The notes beneath the pieces were generated by a model. It searched no databases and was not told the DNA's origin. It saw only the letters and a list, made by a program, of their open reading frames with translations. The position numbers and the translations under genes were made by a program. DNA of 64,000 nt from NCBI GenBank assembly GCA_964397625.1, contig CAYNJT010000007.1, forward strand, positions 18,245-82,244, written 5' to 3'. The stretch is from Leptolinea sp964397625 (GTDB lineage Bacteria; Chloroflexota; Anaerolineae; Anaerolineales; Anaerolineaceae). This document shows positions 41,606-50,521 of the stretch, in pieces. The stretch's first letter is position 1. Each line of letters begins with the position of its first letter.

Positions 41606-41763
41606 GCATTTTCGAAGCTATAAATTGAAAAGGCTAAAACCCATGGATTGCTCAAATCCACAGGTATGCTAATACACTGAAAAATTATCCATTTTCGAAG
41701 TACAAAACCGGGTTACCCTTTATAATCAGCTTTTAATATTTCCGAGCAGTTCAGGACAACTCC

Positions 41764-42342
41764 ATGAGTACAAAACAGCATCAGTTTGTCATCTCCATCA
41801 TGTCGCGCGACAGGGTGGGAATTGTGCATGAAATCTCGCAGGCCATATGTGATCTGAACGGCAATATCGCCGATATCCGTCAGAGTGTGTTATGTGAATA
41901 TTTCACCATGATTCTGCTGGCTGCGTTCCCGCCCTCTGTCAACCAGCGGGATATCGAACGCCGGCTGGCGGAAGTGGACGCGCGCAGCGAAACCGCCATT
42001 GACGTGGCTGTCAAAGAAGTGGATTCGCCTGCCCGCTCCAACGGGAGATCCATTCCCGAAAACGCCTATGTGCTCACCGCCACCGGGCCTGACAGGGTTG
42101 GATTTGTTGCCACAGTATCCTCCTTTTGCGCCGCCCATAACATCAATATCATTGACCTTTCCACAACCAGCTCTAATGGTGAATACGTGATGATCCTAAT
42201 CACCGATCTTAGCAAATGCCCGTCCATTCAAACCGTTCGGCAGGAGCTGACGGAATTTTCGCGTGATAAAGGATTGCGTGTTGTTTTGCAGCACTACAAC
42301 ATTTTCAGAGCAGTCAATGAGATCAACTTACCCATTCAGTAA
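41764..42342 (+). CDS. Tandem ACT-domain regulatory protein (GcvR-like)
   Basis: 192 residues with two ACT domains: QFVISIMSRDRVGIVHEISQAI (residues about 7-80) and AYVLTATGPDRVGFVATVSSF (about 100-180). ACT pairs bind amino acids; GcvR of enterobacteria represses glycine cleavage by binding the GcvA activator. No DNA-binding domain is visible. The gene directly precedes the PFL-family gene by 30 bases, a pairing (ACT protein plus UPF0210) conserved in many bacteria, so the two products probably act together. A TATAAT lies at 41721-41726 without a good -35. Confidence 0.85.
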   Translation: MSTKQHQFVISIMSRDRVGIVHEISQAICDLNGNIADIRQSVLCEYFTMILLAAFPPSVNQRDIERRLAEVDARSETAIDVAVKEVDSPARSNGRSIPENAYVLTATGPDRVGFVATVSSFCAAHNINIIDLSTTSSNGEYVMILITDLSKCPSIQTVRQELTEFSRDKGLRVVLQHYNIFRAVNEINLPIQ

Positions 42343-42372
42343 TCCAGTCCTTCTCCATCAGGAATTCACCCC

Positions 42373-43752
42373 ATGATCCAATCCGATGAAATACTAAACA
42401 CTGTCGATATGATCCAGAAGGAAAACCTGGACGTGCGCGCCGTGACGATGGGCATAAGCCTGTTGGATTGCCACCGCGCGGATGTATCCAGCACCTGCCT
42501 GGCAATTAAAGAAAAAATCAAGCGGCAAGCAGCCAGACTGGTATACACCTGTGAAACCATCAGCAGTGAATATGCCATACCGGTAGTCAATAAACGCATT
42601 GCCGTCACACCCATTTCACACGTGGGCGCCGGGTTTGACTCAACCGGTTTCATAGATCTGGCGCTGGCGCTGGACGAAGCCGCCGCGGCTGTGGGAGTGG
42701 ATTTCCTGGGCGGATTTTCCGCGGATGTGGCCAACGGGATTACCCGGTGGGACCGAGAATTCATCGCTGCCATACCGGCCACGTTAAGCCAGACGAAAAA
42801 AGTCTGCGCGTCGGTCAACGTGGGTTCCACAAGATATGGCATCAACATGGACGCCATCGTTCTGTTGGGACAAACAGTTAAAGACCTCGCAGAAAGTTCC
42901 AAAGAAACCGGCGGATTTGCCGCCGCCAAATTCGTGGTCTTCACCAACCAGCCCGGCGATAATCCCTTCATGGCCGGCGCGGTGCATGGACTGGGGCAGC
43001 ATGAAGTGATGATTAACGTGGGCGTCAGCGGCCCGGGGGTGATAGCCCGCGCGCTGGAGCGCAAGATTACCCAATCAGGCCGTGAGAACCTTGGGCTTCA
43101 CGATCTCGCGGAAGAGATCAAGCGCACGGCATTCCGGGTGACACGCTGCGGTGAACTCATCGGCCGGCAGGTGGCGAAATCTCTGGGAATTCCGTTTGGC
43201 GTGGTTGATCTTTCATTGGCTCCCACTCCCAACATCGGTGATAGTGTGGGTGAGATCATCCAGATACTCGGTGTGGATGCCGTCGGCGCGCCCGGTTCAA
43301 CAGCCATTGTGGCCATGTTAAACGATGCCGTGAAGAAAGGCGGCGCTTTTGCCAGTCAAAGCGTCGGCGGGTTGAGCGGAGCCTTTATCCCTGTTTGTGA
43401 AGACCAGGTCCTGGCTAACGCTGTACGGGATGACAGCTTGGTTATTGAGAAACTGGAAGCCATGACCAGTGTTTGCTCCGTTGGATTGGATATGATCGCC
43501 ATCCCCGGTTCGGTGGATGCTGCCACCATATCAGCGATAATCGCCGATGAAATGGTCATCGGCATGATTAATAACAAGACCACTGCCGTCCGCCTGATCC
43601 CCGTACCGGGTAAGGAAGCCGGTGAGATGGTTTCCTTTGGCGGCCTGTTTGGTGAGAGTGCCATCGCTCCGGTGCGCAATGTGGGCAAATCAAGCCGATT
43701 CGTGGAATTTGGCGGCAAGATCCCCGCGCCCATTCACAGTTTGCGTAACTAA
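42373..43752 (+). CDS. PFL-family / UPF0210 (DUF711) protein
   Basis: 459 residues, the usual length. Recognised from DVRAVTMGISLLDC, GAGFDSTGFIDLALALDEAA, GGFSADVANGITR, INVGVSGPGVIARAL, VVDLSLAPTPNIGDSVGEI and PVPGKEAGEMVSFGGLFG. The family folds like the pyruvate-formate-lyase barrel but lacks the glycyl-radical loop; its function is unknown. It is co-transcribed with the tandem ACT protein, which suggests amino-acid-responsive regulation. Confidence 0.92.
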   Translation: MIQSDEILNTVDMIQKENLDVRAVTMGISLLDCHRADVSSTCLAIKEKIKRQAARLVYTCETISSEYAIPVVNKRIAVTPISHVGAGFDSTGFIDLALALDEAAAAVGVDFLGGFSADVANGITRWDREFIAAIPATLSQTKKVCASVNVGSTRYGINMDAIVLLGQTVKDLAESSKETGGFAAAKFVVFTNQPGDNPFMAGAVHGLGQHEVMINVGVSGPGVIARALERKITQSGRENLGLHDLAEEIKRTAFRVTRCGELIGRQVAKSLGIPFGVVDLSLAPTPNIGDSVGEIIQILGVDAVGAPGSTAIVAMLNDAVKKGGAFASQSVGGLSGAFIPVCEDQVLANAVRDDSLVIEKLEAMTSVCSVGLDMIAIPGSVDAATISAIIADEMVIGMINNKTTAVRLIPVPGKEAGEMVSFGGLFGESAIAPVRNVGKSSRFVEFGGKIPAPIHSLRN

Positions 43753-43824
43753 ACGCTCTGTTCCATAAAAACATGGCTGAAAGGGATTTTAGATAGTTTT
43801 TACACCAATGGGATTTGTTACTAT

Positions 43825-44535
43825 TTACTCTGTCTCACATTTGCTTGAATACAAAGATTTTACATATGTGAACCAATTTAAATGACCATCCTTTTCCGGC
43901 TTCAATCTCAATACACGATAATTAACAAGTGAATCACGGTATCTATCTTTATATGACTGATATTCATGGGATGGATGGTAATCTATCTCCACAGCCATAC
44001 CGAGATACCATCCTTCTTCTGATACTGCATGGTCATCGGCATAAAATATCCCGAAATCGTGATGCTTATCATTTGAAAATTCGAGTTGCGGAACAAAAGC
44101 CATAGCAGATGGCGCAACCCCACCACCCCAATAAAAAAATGGTTCACCAAATTGAACAGCATCACATTTTTTACCATTGTAAACTATTGTTGTCGCTGTA
44201 AGTGAAACACCATCTTTTATATATCCACAACTTATATCAAGATAATATGCCGCACCGAATAAGTATCTTATTTCAGGTCTGGAATCGCATTTTTCAAATA
44301 ATTTGTAGACATCACGATTGCAATTCGGTTTCCAGCCATTTGGAAATGAATCTTCTACAACATAAGTCTCACGGGTTTTCTGCTCATGCACAACATACCC
44401 ACACCCCTTATAGTCATAACAACCCACAAATTGATGATTGGTTTTGTGGTTGGTTCTTCTCACTAGGGATTTCCCACATTTAGGACAAGAACCACCAGCA
44501 TAATTTATCTTTTCCCTTGTATAGAATCGTCTCAT
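43825..44535 (-). CDS. Putative PD-(D/E)XK nuclease (DUF559/Vsr-like) with topoisomerase-type zinc finger
   Basis: 236 residues from the ATG at 44535 (AGGGG upstream); a longer frame begins at 44571. The N-terminus has a C4 zinc finger of the topoisomerase type (C17, C20, C39, C45: SCPKCGKSLV and FVGCYDYKGCGY). The C-terminal half has the order typical of DUF559-like endonucleases: RPEIRYLFGAA helix, FVPQLEFSNDKHHDFGIFYA with D160, GMAVEIDYHPSH (E183, D185, H190) and YKDRYRDSLVNYRVLRL. The sequence is clearly more AT-rich than its neighbours and stands alone on the reverse strand, pointing to horizontal transfer. Target and partner unknown. Confidence 0.65.
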   Translation of the reverse strand: MRRFYTREKINYAGGSCPKCGKSLVRRTNHKTNHQFVGCYDYKGCGYVVHEQKTRETYVVEDSFPNGWKPNCNRDVYKLFEKCDSRPEIRYLFGAAYYLDISCGYIKDGVSLTATTIVYNGKKCDAVQFGEPFFYWGGGVAPSAMAFVPQLEFSNDKHHDFGIFYADDHAVSEEGWYLGMAVEIDYHPSHEYQSYKDRYRDSLVNYRVLRLKPEKDGHLNWFTYVKSLYSSKCETE

Positions 44536-44591
44536 TATGAATCCCCTATCTAACAGCCCTACGATTATCAATGTACTTAAGAATTTTAAAT

Positions 44592-44621
44592 ACTATACAT
44601 CTGAAAAACTTGTTTTGCGAA
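44592..44621 (-). promoter_or_regulatory. Candidate promoter of the nuclease gene
   Basis: Reverse strand: TTCGCA (44621-44616), 18-base spacer, TATAGT (44597-44592). Confidence 0.4.
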
Positions 44622-44806
44622 TATTGAAGCCCGTTTTTAAATCGGACTCTTTTTTTGTTTTCGAGTACAGACACACTTTATTGGAACAGAGCTAACTACA
44701 AAACCCAAGTGCGATCCACATCAAGATCAGGATTTTTAACTCCTCAATTTTCTTTTTTTGAAAATCGGTGAGGTTGGAGGGAGGTCGGGTTTGAGCAGAT
44801 CTAATC

Positions 44807-44855
44807 CCCCATCCCAGCCTTCCCCCAATCCCAAACGCGGGATTGGAGGAAGGTG
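44807..44855 (-). repeat. 49-base hairpin repeat, copy B
   Basis: Same element as 41557-41605 in opposite orientation, differing only by GA/AG two bases apart from the stem. The stem is CTTCCCCCAATCCC-AAACGC-GGGATTGGAGGAAG. The pair encloses the ACT, PFL-family and nuclease genes. Confidence 0.8.
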
Positions 44856-44902
44856 TCTTTTATTCTTTTAAAAATTACAATTAAGGCAATTTGCCAGGGC
44901 GC

Positions 44903-45124
44903 TCATTCCGCGAATGGGTCGTACGCCGGGTTTGTGCCATTCCAGACACAGGCCGCGCGGTCATCATCACAACAACCGGCTTGTGAACAACGGTGAATGG
45001 TCACCCGCGGCGGTTGGTCAGGCAAATGCTCTGCCGGATAAACAACCCCGGCTTCAAGCGAAACATCGCACCCCGCATGTTCGCAAAATCTAACTTTTTC
45101 TGTCAGCCAACTTTTTTCAGCCAT
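44903..45124 (-). CDS. Small cysteine-rich conserved protein
   Basis: 73 residues, GGAGG seven bases before the ATG. Cysteines are arranged VRFCEHAGCDVSLEAG, HRCSQAGCCDD, AACVWNGTNPAYDPF, six or seven in all, which suggests metal binding. The sharply conserved-looking end (GTNPAYDPF) and good ribosome site support a real gene. I do not recognise a named family. It could be a small zinc protein or a subunit-like accessory. Confidence 0.6.
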   Translation of the reverse strand: MAEKSWLTEKVRFCEHAGCDVSLEAGVVYPAEHLPDQPPRVTIHRCSQAGCCDDDRAACVWNGTNPAYDPFAE

Positions 45125-45213
45125 TATTTACCTCCATTCTATACTATACCTATATTATCCGATTTATTGCATTATAATGCCGCAGTACAGGAGAATCCAG
45201 ATTCTCAATGCAG

Positions 45214-45239
45214 CAAAAAAAATGGACCTGACGGTCCAG
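45214..45239 (-). terminator. Terminator after the YkvA-like gene
   Basis: Reverse strand stem TGGACC / GGTCCA (45238-45223) with a 4-base loop followed by eight T residues. Confidence 0.9.
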
Positions 45240-45261
45240 TAAAGAAAATATGTTTTTGATC

Positions 45262-45633
45262 CTAATCCCCGTCGACATCCCTGAATTCGGCGTCCACAAC
45301 ATCAACCTTGGGTTCAGCCGGTCTGGGTTCCACGGGTGTCTCACCGGGGAGCACGACATTATGCAAGCGGTTCATATGTTCTTCCACCACATTATCCGGA
45401 CAGAGTTCCACAAACAGATAAGAGGCCAGCCAGATCATCAGGGCGTCATCCACCGGTCCAATGGCCAGATCAGGGAACAGTAAATAGACCAGCGAAGCGA
45501 TCGGAATCGCTTTCAGGAAAATGTTCACCCGGCGGTCGCCCATCAATTTTAAGATCAGCTTGATCCGCAGGCCAATTTCCGGGAAAAATCCACCGGAGTA
45601 TGGAGTCAAACCTTTATTGGGCTTATTGTCCAT
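45262..45633 (-). CDS. YkvA/DUF1232 small membrane protein
   Basis: 123 residues. The core IPIASLVYLLFPDLAIGPVDD is the DUF1232 signature (hydrophobic helix then 'P-D-L-I-P-D-x-x-D'), followed by a second hydrophobic stretch ALMIWLASYLFVEL. An acidic tail (VDVVDAEFRDVDGD) ends it. Function of the family is unknown. It lies 47 bases after the last glycan gene in the same direction and before a terminator, so it may be the tail of that operon. Confidence 0.78.
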   Translation of the reverse strand: MDNKPNKGLTPYSGGFFPEIGLRIKLILKLMGDRRVNIFLKAIPIASLVYLLFPDLAIGPVDDALMIWLASYLFVELCPDNVVEEHMNRLHNVVLPGETPVEPRPAEPKVDVVDAEFRDVDGD

Positions 45634-45680
45634 TCGTGATGTCTCCTATATCATCATAACCATTTACGCAGCATTTTCAA

Positions 45681-46475
45681 TTAAGTTGTATGTGTAAACA
45701 TGGCCTTTCGCCGGCGATTGATCAGCGGTGACAGGAGCCGGCGGATGTAGTATTTCATCTGTATCACAGAAAACCAGGAGCCGCCTTCCCGGCGATGAAC
45801 CCGCAGCATTTCCGGCCAGCAACGGTCATCCGCCGTTATGGTTTTTCCATCATCATGCAAACGAAAATTTGCCCAAACACGCCCGGGAAGGTAGACCAGC
45901 CGTGATCGTTTTGACAGGCGCACCCACAGGTCGTAATCCATGGCAAAAAAGAAGGTGGGGTCTAATGGACCAACTTTCTTCCATAATTCCGCCCGAAAGA
46001 ACGCGGATTGCTGTGGAACATGCACATACCCTCGCATCAAGCGGGAGTGATCTGTCTGTGCAGCCGGGAATGACCCAATTTTCTCATCACGTGAATTAAT
46101 AAAATTTGCATCCCCATAGACCAGCCCGACATCCGGATGAGCCTGCAGAAAAGCAACTGCCTCCCTTATCGCGCCTGGATTATACGTGTCATCTGAATTC
46201 AACCAGGCCAGGATTTGTCCGTGTGCCATACTGAACCCTTTGTTTATGGCATCCGTCTGGCCGCTATCCGGCTCACTGACCCAGGTCTCAATGCGATCCT
46301 CATATTTTCGGATGATCTCCTGACTGCCGTCGGTTGAACCCCCATCTATGATAATGTATTCCAAATTTGAATAATCCTGTTCAATCACCGACAGGATGGT
46401 GCGCTCCAAGAATTCAGCCTGATTAAAGGATGGTGTGACGATGGTTACCAGAGGAAGGGAGCATTCAAAACTCAT
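45681..46475 (-). CDS. GT2 glycosyltransferase
   Basis: 264 residues. GT-A fold: TIVTPSFNQAEFLERTI, IIDGGSTDGSQEII, the acidic metal site in AWLNSDDTYNPGAI and FFAMDYDLWVRLS of the acceptor region. No membrane helices. The start overlaps the GT-C gene upstream by 4 bases. It is a clear paralogue of the GT2 at 49523 (shared NLEY-DGGSTDGSQ, GQ-AINKGF, AWLNSDD blocks). Transfers a sugar to a lipid-linked glycan; donor unknown. Confidence 0.9.
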   Translation of the reverse strand: MSFECSLPLVTIVTPSFNQAEFLERTILSVIEQDYSNLEYIIIDGGSTDGSQEIIRKYEDRIETWVSEPDSGQTDAINKGFSMAHGQILAWLNSDDTYNPGAIREAVAFLQAHPDVGLVYGDANFINSRDEKIGSFPAAQTDHSRLMRGYVHVPQQSAFFRAELWKKVGPLDPTFFFAMDYDLWVRLSKRSRLVYLPGRVWANFRLHDDGKTITADDRCWPEMLRVHRREGGSWFSVIQMKYYIRRLLSPLINRRRKAMFTHTT

Positions 46476-47986
46476 CGGGCTTTTCCAGTTCGCAGGTCAT
46501 ATAAGATATAACCATCACCTTCGCTGAGAACAGGATAATTTTTCGTCAATTCATCTTTCAGATCAGGTTGGGCATCAAATTCAGAAAACATAGTGACAAG
46601 AAAGTAATCCATTCCCGCGGTCTTATCCTTGAAGTAACTGGCAAAATCTGTCGGCCCGGAACCCGCAAGGCTAAATAGGCGCAGATCGCCGCTATCCGGC
46701 CAGTACCCGGCAATCCCACGCCAGCCGTAATACATCAGCCGGTTGCCGTACTCACTGGTCAACGCGATGATCTTGCCATCCGCGGGAATGGCATCCCCGA
46801 TCTTCTTCCAGGCGATGGGTTCGTTGGCGTAGGAGCGGGCGATCAAAACAGACCGTCCGACATATAAACAGTATCCACAGGAACCAACCAGCACGGCAAC
46901 CGCAGCCAGCCGCCAGAACCAGTCCTGAGGTTGAATAAGCCCATTTACGGCTTCAACAACAGACACAATCGACAGGCCAATCAGCGGGATAAGCATCAAG
47001 TGGTAATACTCGTGGGTGACCATCTGGTAGGGGAAGAACAATCCGTAAATGAAGTATCCCGTCCATCCACCAACCAGTAATGCTTTCAATTCTCTCTTCG
47101 CGATGATGGTTCCCACCAGTGAAAGCAGTATATTGCTCAACGAAAACTGGTTGTGGAGCATTACCAGCCAGTCGGCATAGAAATTCGATTCCAGCACCAG
47201 GTGTGAAAGCGCTACAGTCCAGAAAGAAAAGAAACCAGAAGAACGGCTTCCCAGATTGATAATGTAGAACAGTATTGAAGGAACCGCCGCCAACACAATA
47301 GCTATATAGAAACGGGCATTTTTGTAACGGGCTGGAGAATCAAGCTGGGTGAGGATGACCGCTCCCCAGATCAATACCAGCGGAAAAACAGTAATCATCT
47401 TGACCAGGATCGCCATACCTGTGATCAAACCAGCCGCAATGGCATCAACCCATTGACCGGTATCCATCCAGCGCAATAAACTGGCCATAGCCAACAACAA
47501 CCACATCACCATCCATGGATCCGGCTGAAACGATCGGCTGGCGATGATCGAAAATGGCAGGTAAAGATAAAAAGCAAGGCCAACCAGGGATGCCGCGAAG
47601 CCGGTGTATCTGCGGGCAATCCAGAACAACACCAGTCCACCAATACTCCAGAACAGGGCGTTCATAATCCGGGAAATCCACCAAATTTCCTGCCCGGCGA
47701 TCAGGTAGATACCCGCGGTCAGGGTTTCCAGAATAGGCGGTTCATACACTTCCAGCGAGTTTCCCATGTTGATGGCTTTTTCTCGCAACACGGGGTCCGC
47801 GGATGGATTCCACTGATAATAGAATGACCTGGCCAGAATGGCGGAACGTAACTGGCGGGTTGGATGGAAATCCAGCGGAGGATCGGTCAGGTCAAAAATA
47901 CGGATACCGAATCCCAATAACACGACGATTGCCAGAACAATCTGTCGATACGTGATCCGCTTATACCACGGGGCGGTGATCGTCAT
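46472..47986 (-). CDS. GT-C (ArnT/PMT-like, GT39/GT83 type) membrane glycosyltransferase
   Basis: 504 residues with about ten membrane helices. The first luminal loop has DLTDPPLDFHPTRQLRSAI with acidic residues as in polyprenyl-phosphate-sugar-dependent enzymes, followed by EPPILETLTAGIYLIAG. A soluble C-terminal part begins near residue 395 (WKKIGDAIPADGKIIALTSE). It should use a lipid-linked sugar, for example from the Dpm1-like enzyme, outside the membrane. It is a paralogue of the next gene, with coupled starts and stops (4-base overlaps). Confidence 0.85.
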   Translation of the reverse strand: MTITAPWYKRITYRQIVLAIVVLLGFGIRIFDLTDPPLDFHPTRQLRSAILARSFYYQWNPSADPVLREKAINMGNSLEVYEPPILETLTAGIYLIAGQEIWWISRIMNALFWSIGGLVLFWIARRYTGFAASLVGLAFYLYLPFSIIASRSFQPDPWMVMWLLLAMASLLRWMDTGQWVDAIAAGLITGMAILVKMITVFPLVLIWGAVILTQLDSPARYKNARFYIAIVLAAVPSILFYIINLGSRSSGFFSFWTVALSHLVLESNFYADWLVMLHNQFSLSNILLSLVGTIIAKRELKALLVGGWTGYFIYGLFFPYQMVTHEYYHLMLIPLIGLSIVSVVEAVNGLIQPQDWFWRLAAVAVLVGSCGYCLYVGRSVLIARSYANEPIAWKKIGDAIPADGKIIALTSEYGNRLMYYGWRGIAGYWPDSGDLRLFSLAGSGPTDFASYFKDKTAGMDYFLVTMFSEFDAQPDLKDELTKNYPVLSEGDGYILYDLRTGKAR

Positions 47987-49536
47987 TGACTCACTCCTGC
48001 CGAATTGGCTGTTGACAGAGGATGTTTCAGGTCGAAGATGATGTAATCATCTGTCTGTTCGAGGATGGGAAATCCCTCCATCATCATCTTCTTAAATTCA
48101 CCCTGACTGTTAAACTCATCAAAGGCGGTCACCAGGAAATAATCCTTGCCTTCCACCTGTTCCCTGAATAATTTGGCTCGATCAAATTCCTGTCCGGCCA
48201 GTTCGCGCACCATGAAATCACCGGAATTCATCCAATTCTGGGGTGTCAACCAGCCCCAGTATTCCAGACGATAGCCGTAATCCTGGGTGATAGCCAACAC
48301 ACGGGAATCATGCCCCAGTCTGTCGCCAAGTTTTTGCCAGAGAACGGGTTCGCCGCGGTAATCATTGCGCTTCAACGTGACACGCACATCCCAGGCTTTG
48401 ATCCCCACCCAGAATACGAACACGCCCAGAATGGCAGTGGTGAACAACCAGCGGGGTCCGTCCATTCGTGAGACCAGCGTGGAAAGGACTGCCCCGGCTC
48501 CCAGGGCGACAATGGGGATCAGCGGTTCCTGGTAGTAATCATGAGTCATGGCATGGTAAGGCAGTGCCAGGCTGTAAATCAGATACCCGGCAAAGAGACC
48601 CACCATCATCCAGCGGCCGGCTGACTTGCGCATCAGGAAAACACCAACCAACGCAGCCAGGAACCATTCAAAACCCACCACGCTGCTGATCTCTCCGTTC
48701 CAACGCAGATACCACACCGGATCGATCCACAGGTTTGGGAAGAAACGCAGGCTGAATTGCCCGGCCAGTTCCCCGCTTATTTTTAATCCATAGTAGGTGA
48801 ACGCGGTAAAGGGGAGCGCGGCGAGAATGACAGCAACCCAGAAGGTTTTGGCAGCTAGTGTCCGTTTGATCCCCCACGCGGAAAGCAGTAATCCAACCCA
48901 GGCGCCTGCCACGAAAAATGCCGCGACGGACTTGATCAACACAGCCAGCCCGGCCAACAACCCGGCAATGATTGCCCATTTCCAGCCCGGCCGGTCGGAC
49001 CAGCGCCAGGCAGCCCATACAGCCCATAGAATGGCAGAAACCATCAGCGGGTCAGGTTGGAACGCCCGGCTTGCCAGCGCGCCATAGGGAAGGATCAGGT
49101 AAAACGCCAGGGTAAAAACGGCTCCATTGCGGTCAATCAATCCGCGTGCCAATCCATACAATGGCAGTGCGCCCAGCATCCAGAACAAGATTGACAATAC
49201 CCGCGGAATACGCAGATCATCTCTCCCGGCAAGCTGGTAACCAAACGATGCAAGGGTTTCCATAATGGGCGGCTCAATCAAACCCTCCGCCTTCCATTGT
49301 TGTAAGGCCTGAGATTTCTGCCAGTCGGGAATATCCGCTCGGGTTTGATAATACATTCCCCGCGCCATCAAGGCGGAATGCATTTGCCGCGTGGAGTGGA
49401 AATCCAACGGCAGATCATCCAGGTCATAGAAACGGATAACCAGAGCCAGTATCACCAACATCGCGATGGTTATCCGGCGCAACCAGACTGATTTCTCAAA
49501 CAGGCGGGAGGGTAAGGCGGTTTCAGTCTGCGCCAT
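47983..49536 (-). CDS. GT-C (ArnT/PMT-like) membrane glycosyltransferase, paralogue
   Basis: 517 residues from the ATG at 49536 (a longer frame reaches 49632 inside the GT2 gene). The first loop DLDDLPLDFHSTRQMHSALM and EPPIMETLASFGYQLAG align with the neighbouring GT-C. About ten helices and a C-terminal soluble part (WQKLGDRLGHDSRVLAITQD ... FPILEQTDDYIIFDL). The tandem indicates duplication and divergence, perhaps adding two different sugars. Overlaps the upstream GT2 by 14 bases. Confidence 0.85.
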   Translation of the reverse strand: MAQTETALPSRLFEKSVWLRRITIAMLVILALVIRFYDLDDLPLDFHSTRQMHSALMARGMYYQTRADIPDWQKSQALQQWKAEGLIEPPIMETLASFGYQLAGRDDLRIPRVLSILFWMLGALPLYGLARGLIDRNGAVFTLAFYLILPYGALASRAFQPDPLMVSAILWAVWAAWRWSDRPGWKWAIIAGLLAGLAVLIKSVAAFFVAGAWVGLLLSAWGIKRTLAAKTFWVAVILAALPFTAFTYYGLKISGELAGQFSLRFFPNLWIDPVWYLRWNGEISSVVGFEWFLAALVGVFLMRKSAGRWMMVGLFAGYLIYSLALPYHAMTHDYYQEPLIPIVALGAGAVLSTLVSRMDGPRWLFTTAILGVFVFWVGIKAWDVRVTLKRNDYRGEPVLWQKLGDRLGHDSRVLAITQDYGYRLEYWGWLTPQNWMNSGDFMVRELAGQEFDRAKLFREQVEGKDYFLVTAFDEFNSQGEFKKMMMEGFPILEQTDDYIIFDLKHPLSTANSAGVSQ

Positions 49537-50521
49537 CTTGATTATCAACCTTCGCTTCGTTTTCTGACGCGGCATCGGTGAATAATTTCGCTTTGCGGCG
49601 TTCCAGATAACGCTGTTTGAAAGCATCCACATTAATCACCAGGCTTACAATGGCATATCCAATTCGCCGCCATTCCGTTAACGCGATGGGTGGATATTGA
49701 ATGAAACTTCGAAAATACGCCCGCAACGCTTTCCAAGGTTCGCCGCCATCCAACAGGTAGCGCGCGTTCATCCGGTTGGCTCCCGCCCATACGCGGCGGC
49801 GATTCTTCTTATACAAAGCGGCCAGCCCTGGTTGGTAAGGCATCCACGCGGCCAACTGATACGCTTCCTGTCCACAGACCCGCGTCAGGGCAACGTTCTT
49901 CGCGCCGGCGTGAATACGGGCAGACGCCCATGTTTCAGGCACATACATTATTTTCCCGTACTGAGCCATGCGCAGCCAGAGGTGGTGGTCAAGGAGAAAA
50001 CGGTATGACAGGTCAAGATTACCTGCTTTTTGCTGATCCGATCGACGCATGAATACAGCTGCCTGCCCGAGGATGTTAAAACTCATCAGGTCTGAAAGCG
50101 ACCAATTTTTATACGTGATCAGGTTAAATGGTTCGCCTTTTGCGTCAATTGACAATACATTACCATAAACCAGGCTTATCTCCGGTTTTTCTTCCATAAT
50201 CCGAACTGCCGATTGGATGGCACCTGGTTGGTAGAGATCATCGGAATTCAACCAGGCGATATATTTCCCTGTTGCCCGCGTGAAACCTTTATTGATGGCT
50301 TCTGCCTGCCCCATGTCTTTTTCTGAGACCCACCAATCGATCCGATCAGCATACTTTTCAATGATTGCCTGACTGCCATCTGTGGAACCGCCGTCTACCA
50401 CAAAGTATTCCAGGTTGGGGTACCCCTGATCCAGAACAGAGCGGATGGTCTGCTCAAGAAAGGCAGCCTGATTATAGGAGGGGGTCACGATAGTTACGCG
50501 GGGTTGTTCAGACATGCTCAT
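49523..50521 (-). CDS. GT2 glycosyltransferase
   Basis: 332 residues: TIVTPSYNQAAFLEQTI, FVVDGGSTDGSQAII, IAWLNSDDLYQPGAI and RFLLDHHLWLRMAQYGK. The C-terminus extends about 70 residues beyond its paralogue at 45681 with ARYLLDGGEPWKALRAYFRS, a helical region common in transferases of lipid-linked glycans. It starts inside the end of the DUF115 gene (4-base overlap). Donor and acceptor unknown. Confidence 0.9.
   Translation of the reverse strand: MSMSEQPRVTIVTPSYNQAAFLEQTIRSVLDQGYPNLEYFVVDGGSTDGSQAIIEKYADRIDWWVSEKDMGQAEAINKGFTRATGKYIAWLNSDDLYQPGAIQSAVRIMEEKPEISLVYGNVLSIDAKGEPFNLITYKNWSLSDLMSFNILGQAAVFMRRSDQQKAGNLDLSYRFLLDHHLWLRMAQYGKIMYVPETWASARIHAGAKNVALTRVCGQEAYQLAAWMPYQPGLAALYKKNRRRVWAGANRMNARYLLDGGEPWKALRAYFRSFIQYPPIALTEWRRIGYAIVSLVINVDAFKQRYLERRKAKLFTDAASENEAKVDNQDGAD

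Larger units (their letters stand above)
44536..44902. other. AT-rich intergenic stretch with hairpin repeat
   Basis: 367 bases without a supported gene. It holds the nuclease promoter candidate, T/A runs near 44646-44660 and 44750-44765, and repeat copy B preceded by a related G-rich segment (GGTTGGAGGGAGGTCGGG at 44773-44790). Confidence 0.55.

Noticed and set aside
42366..43064. 232-residue antisense open frame inside the PFL-family gene
   Set aside because: Low-complexity Ser/Ala/Thr-rich shadow of a conserved gene.
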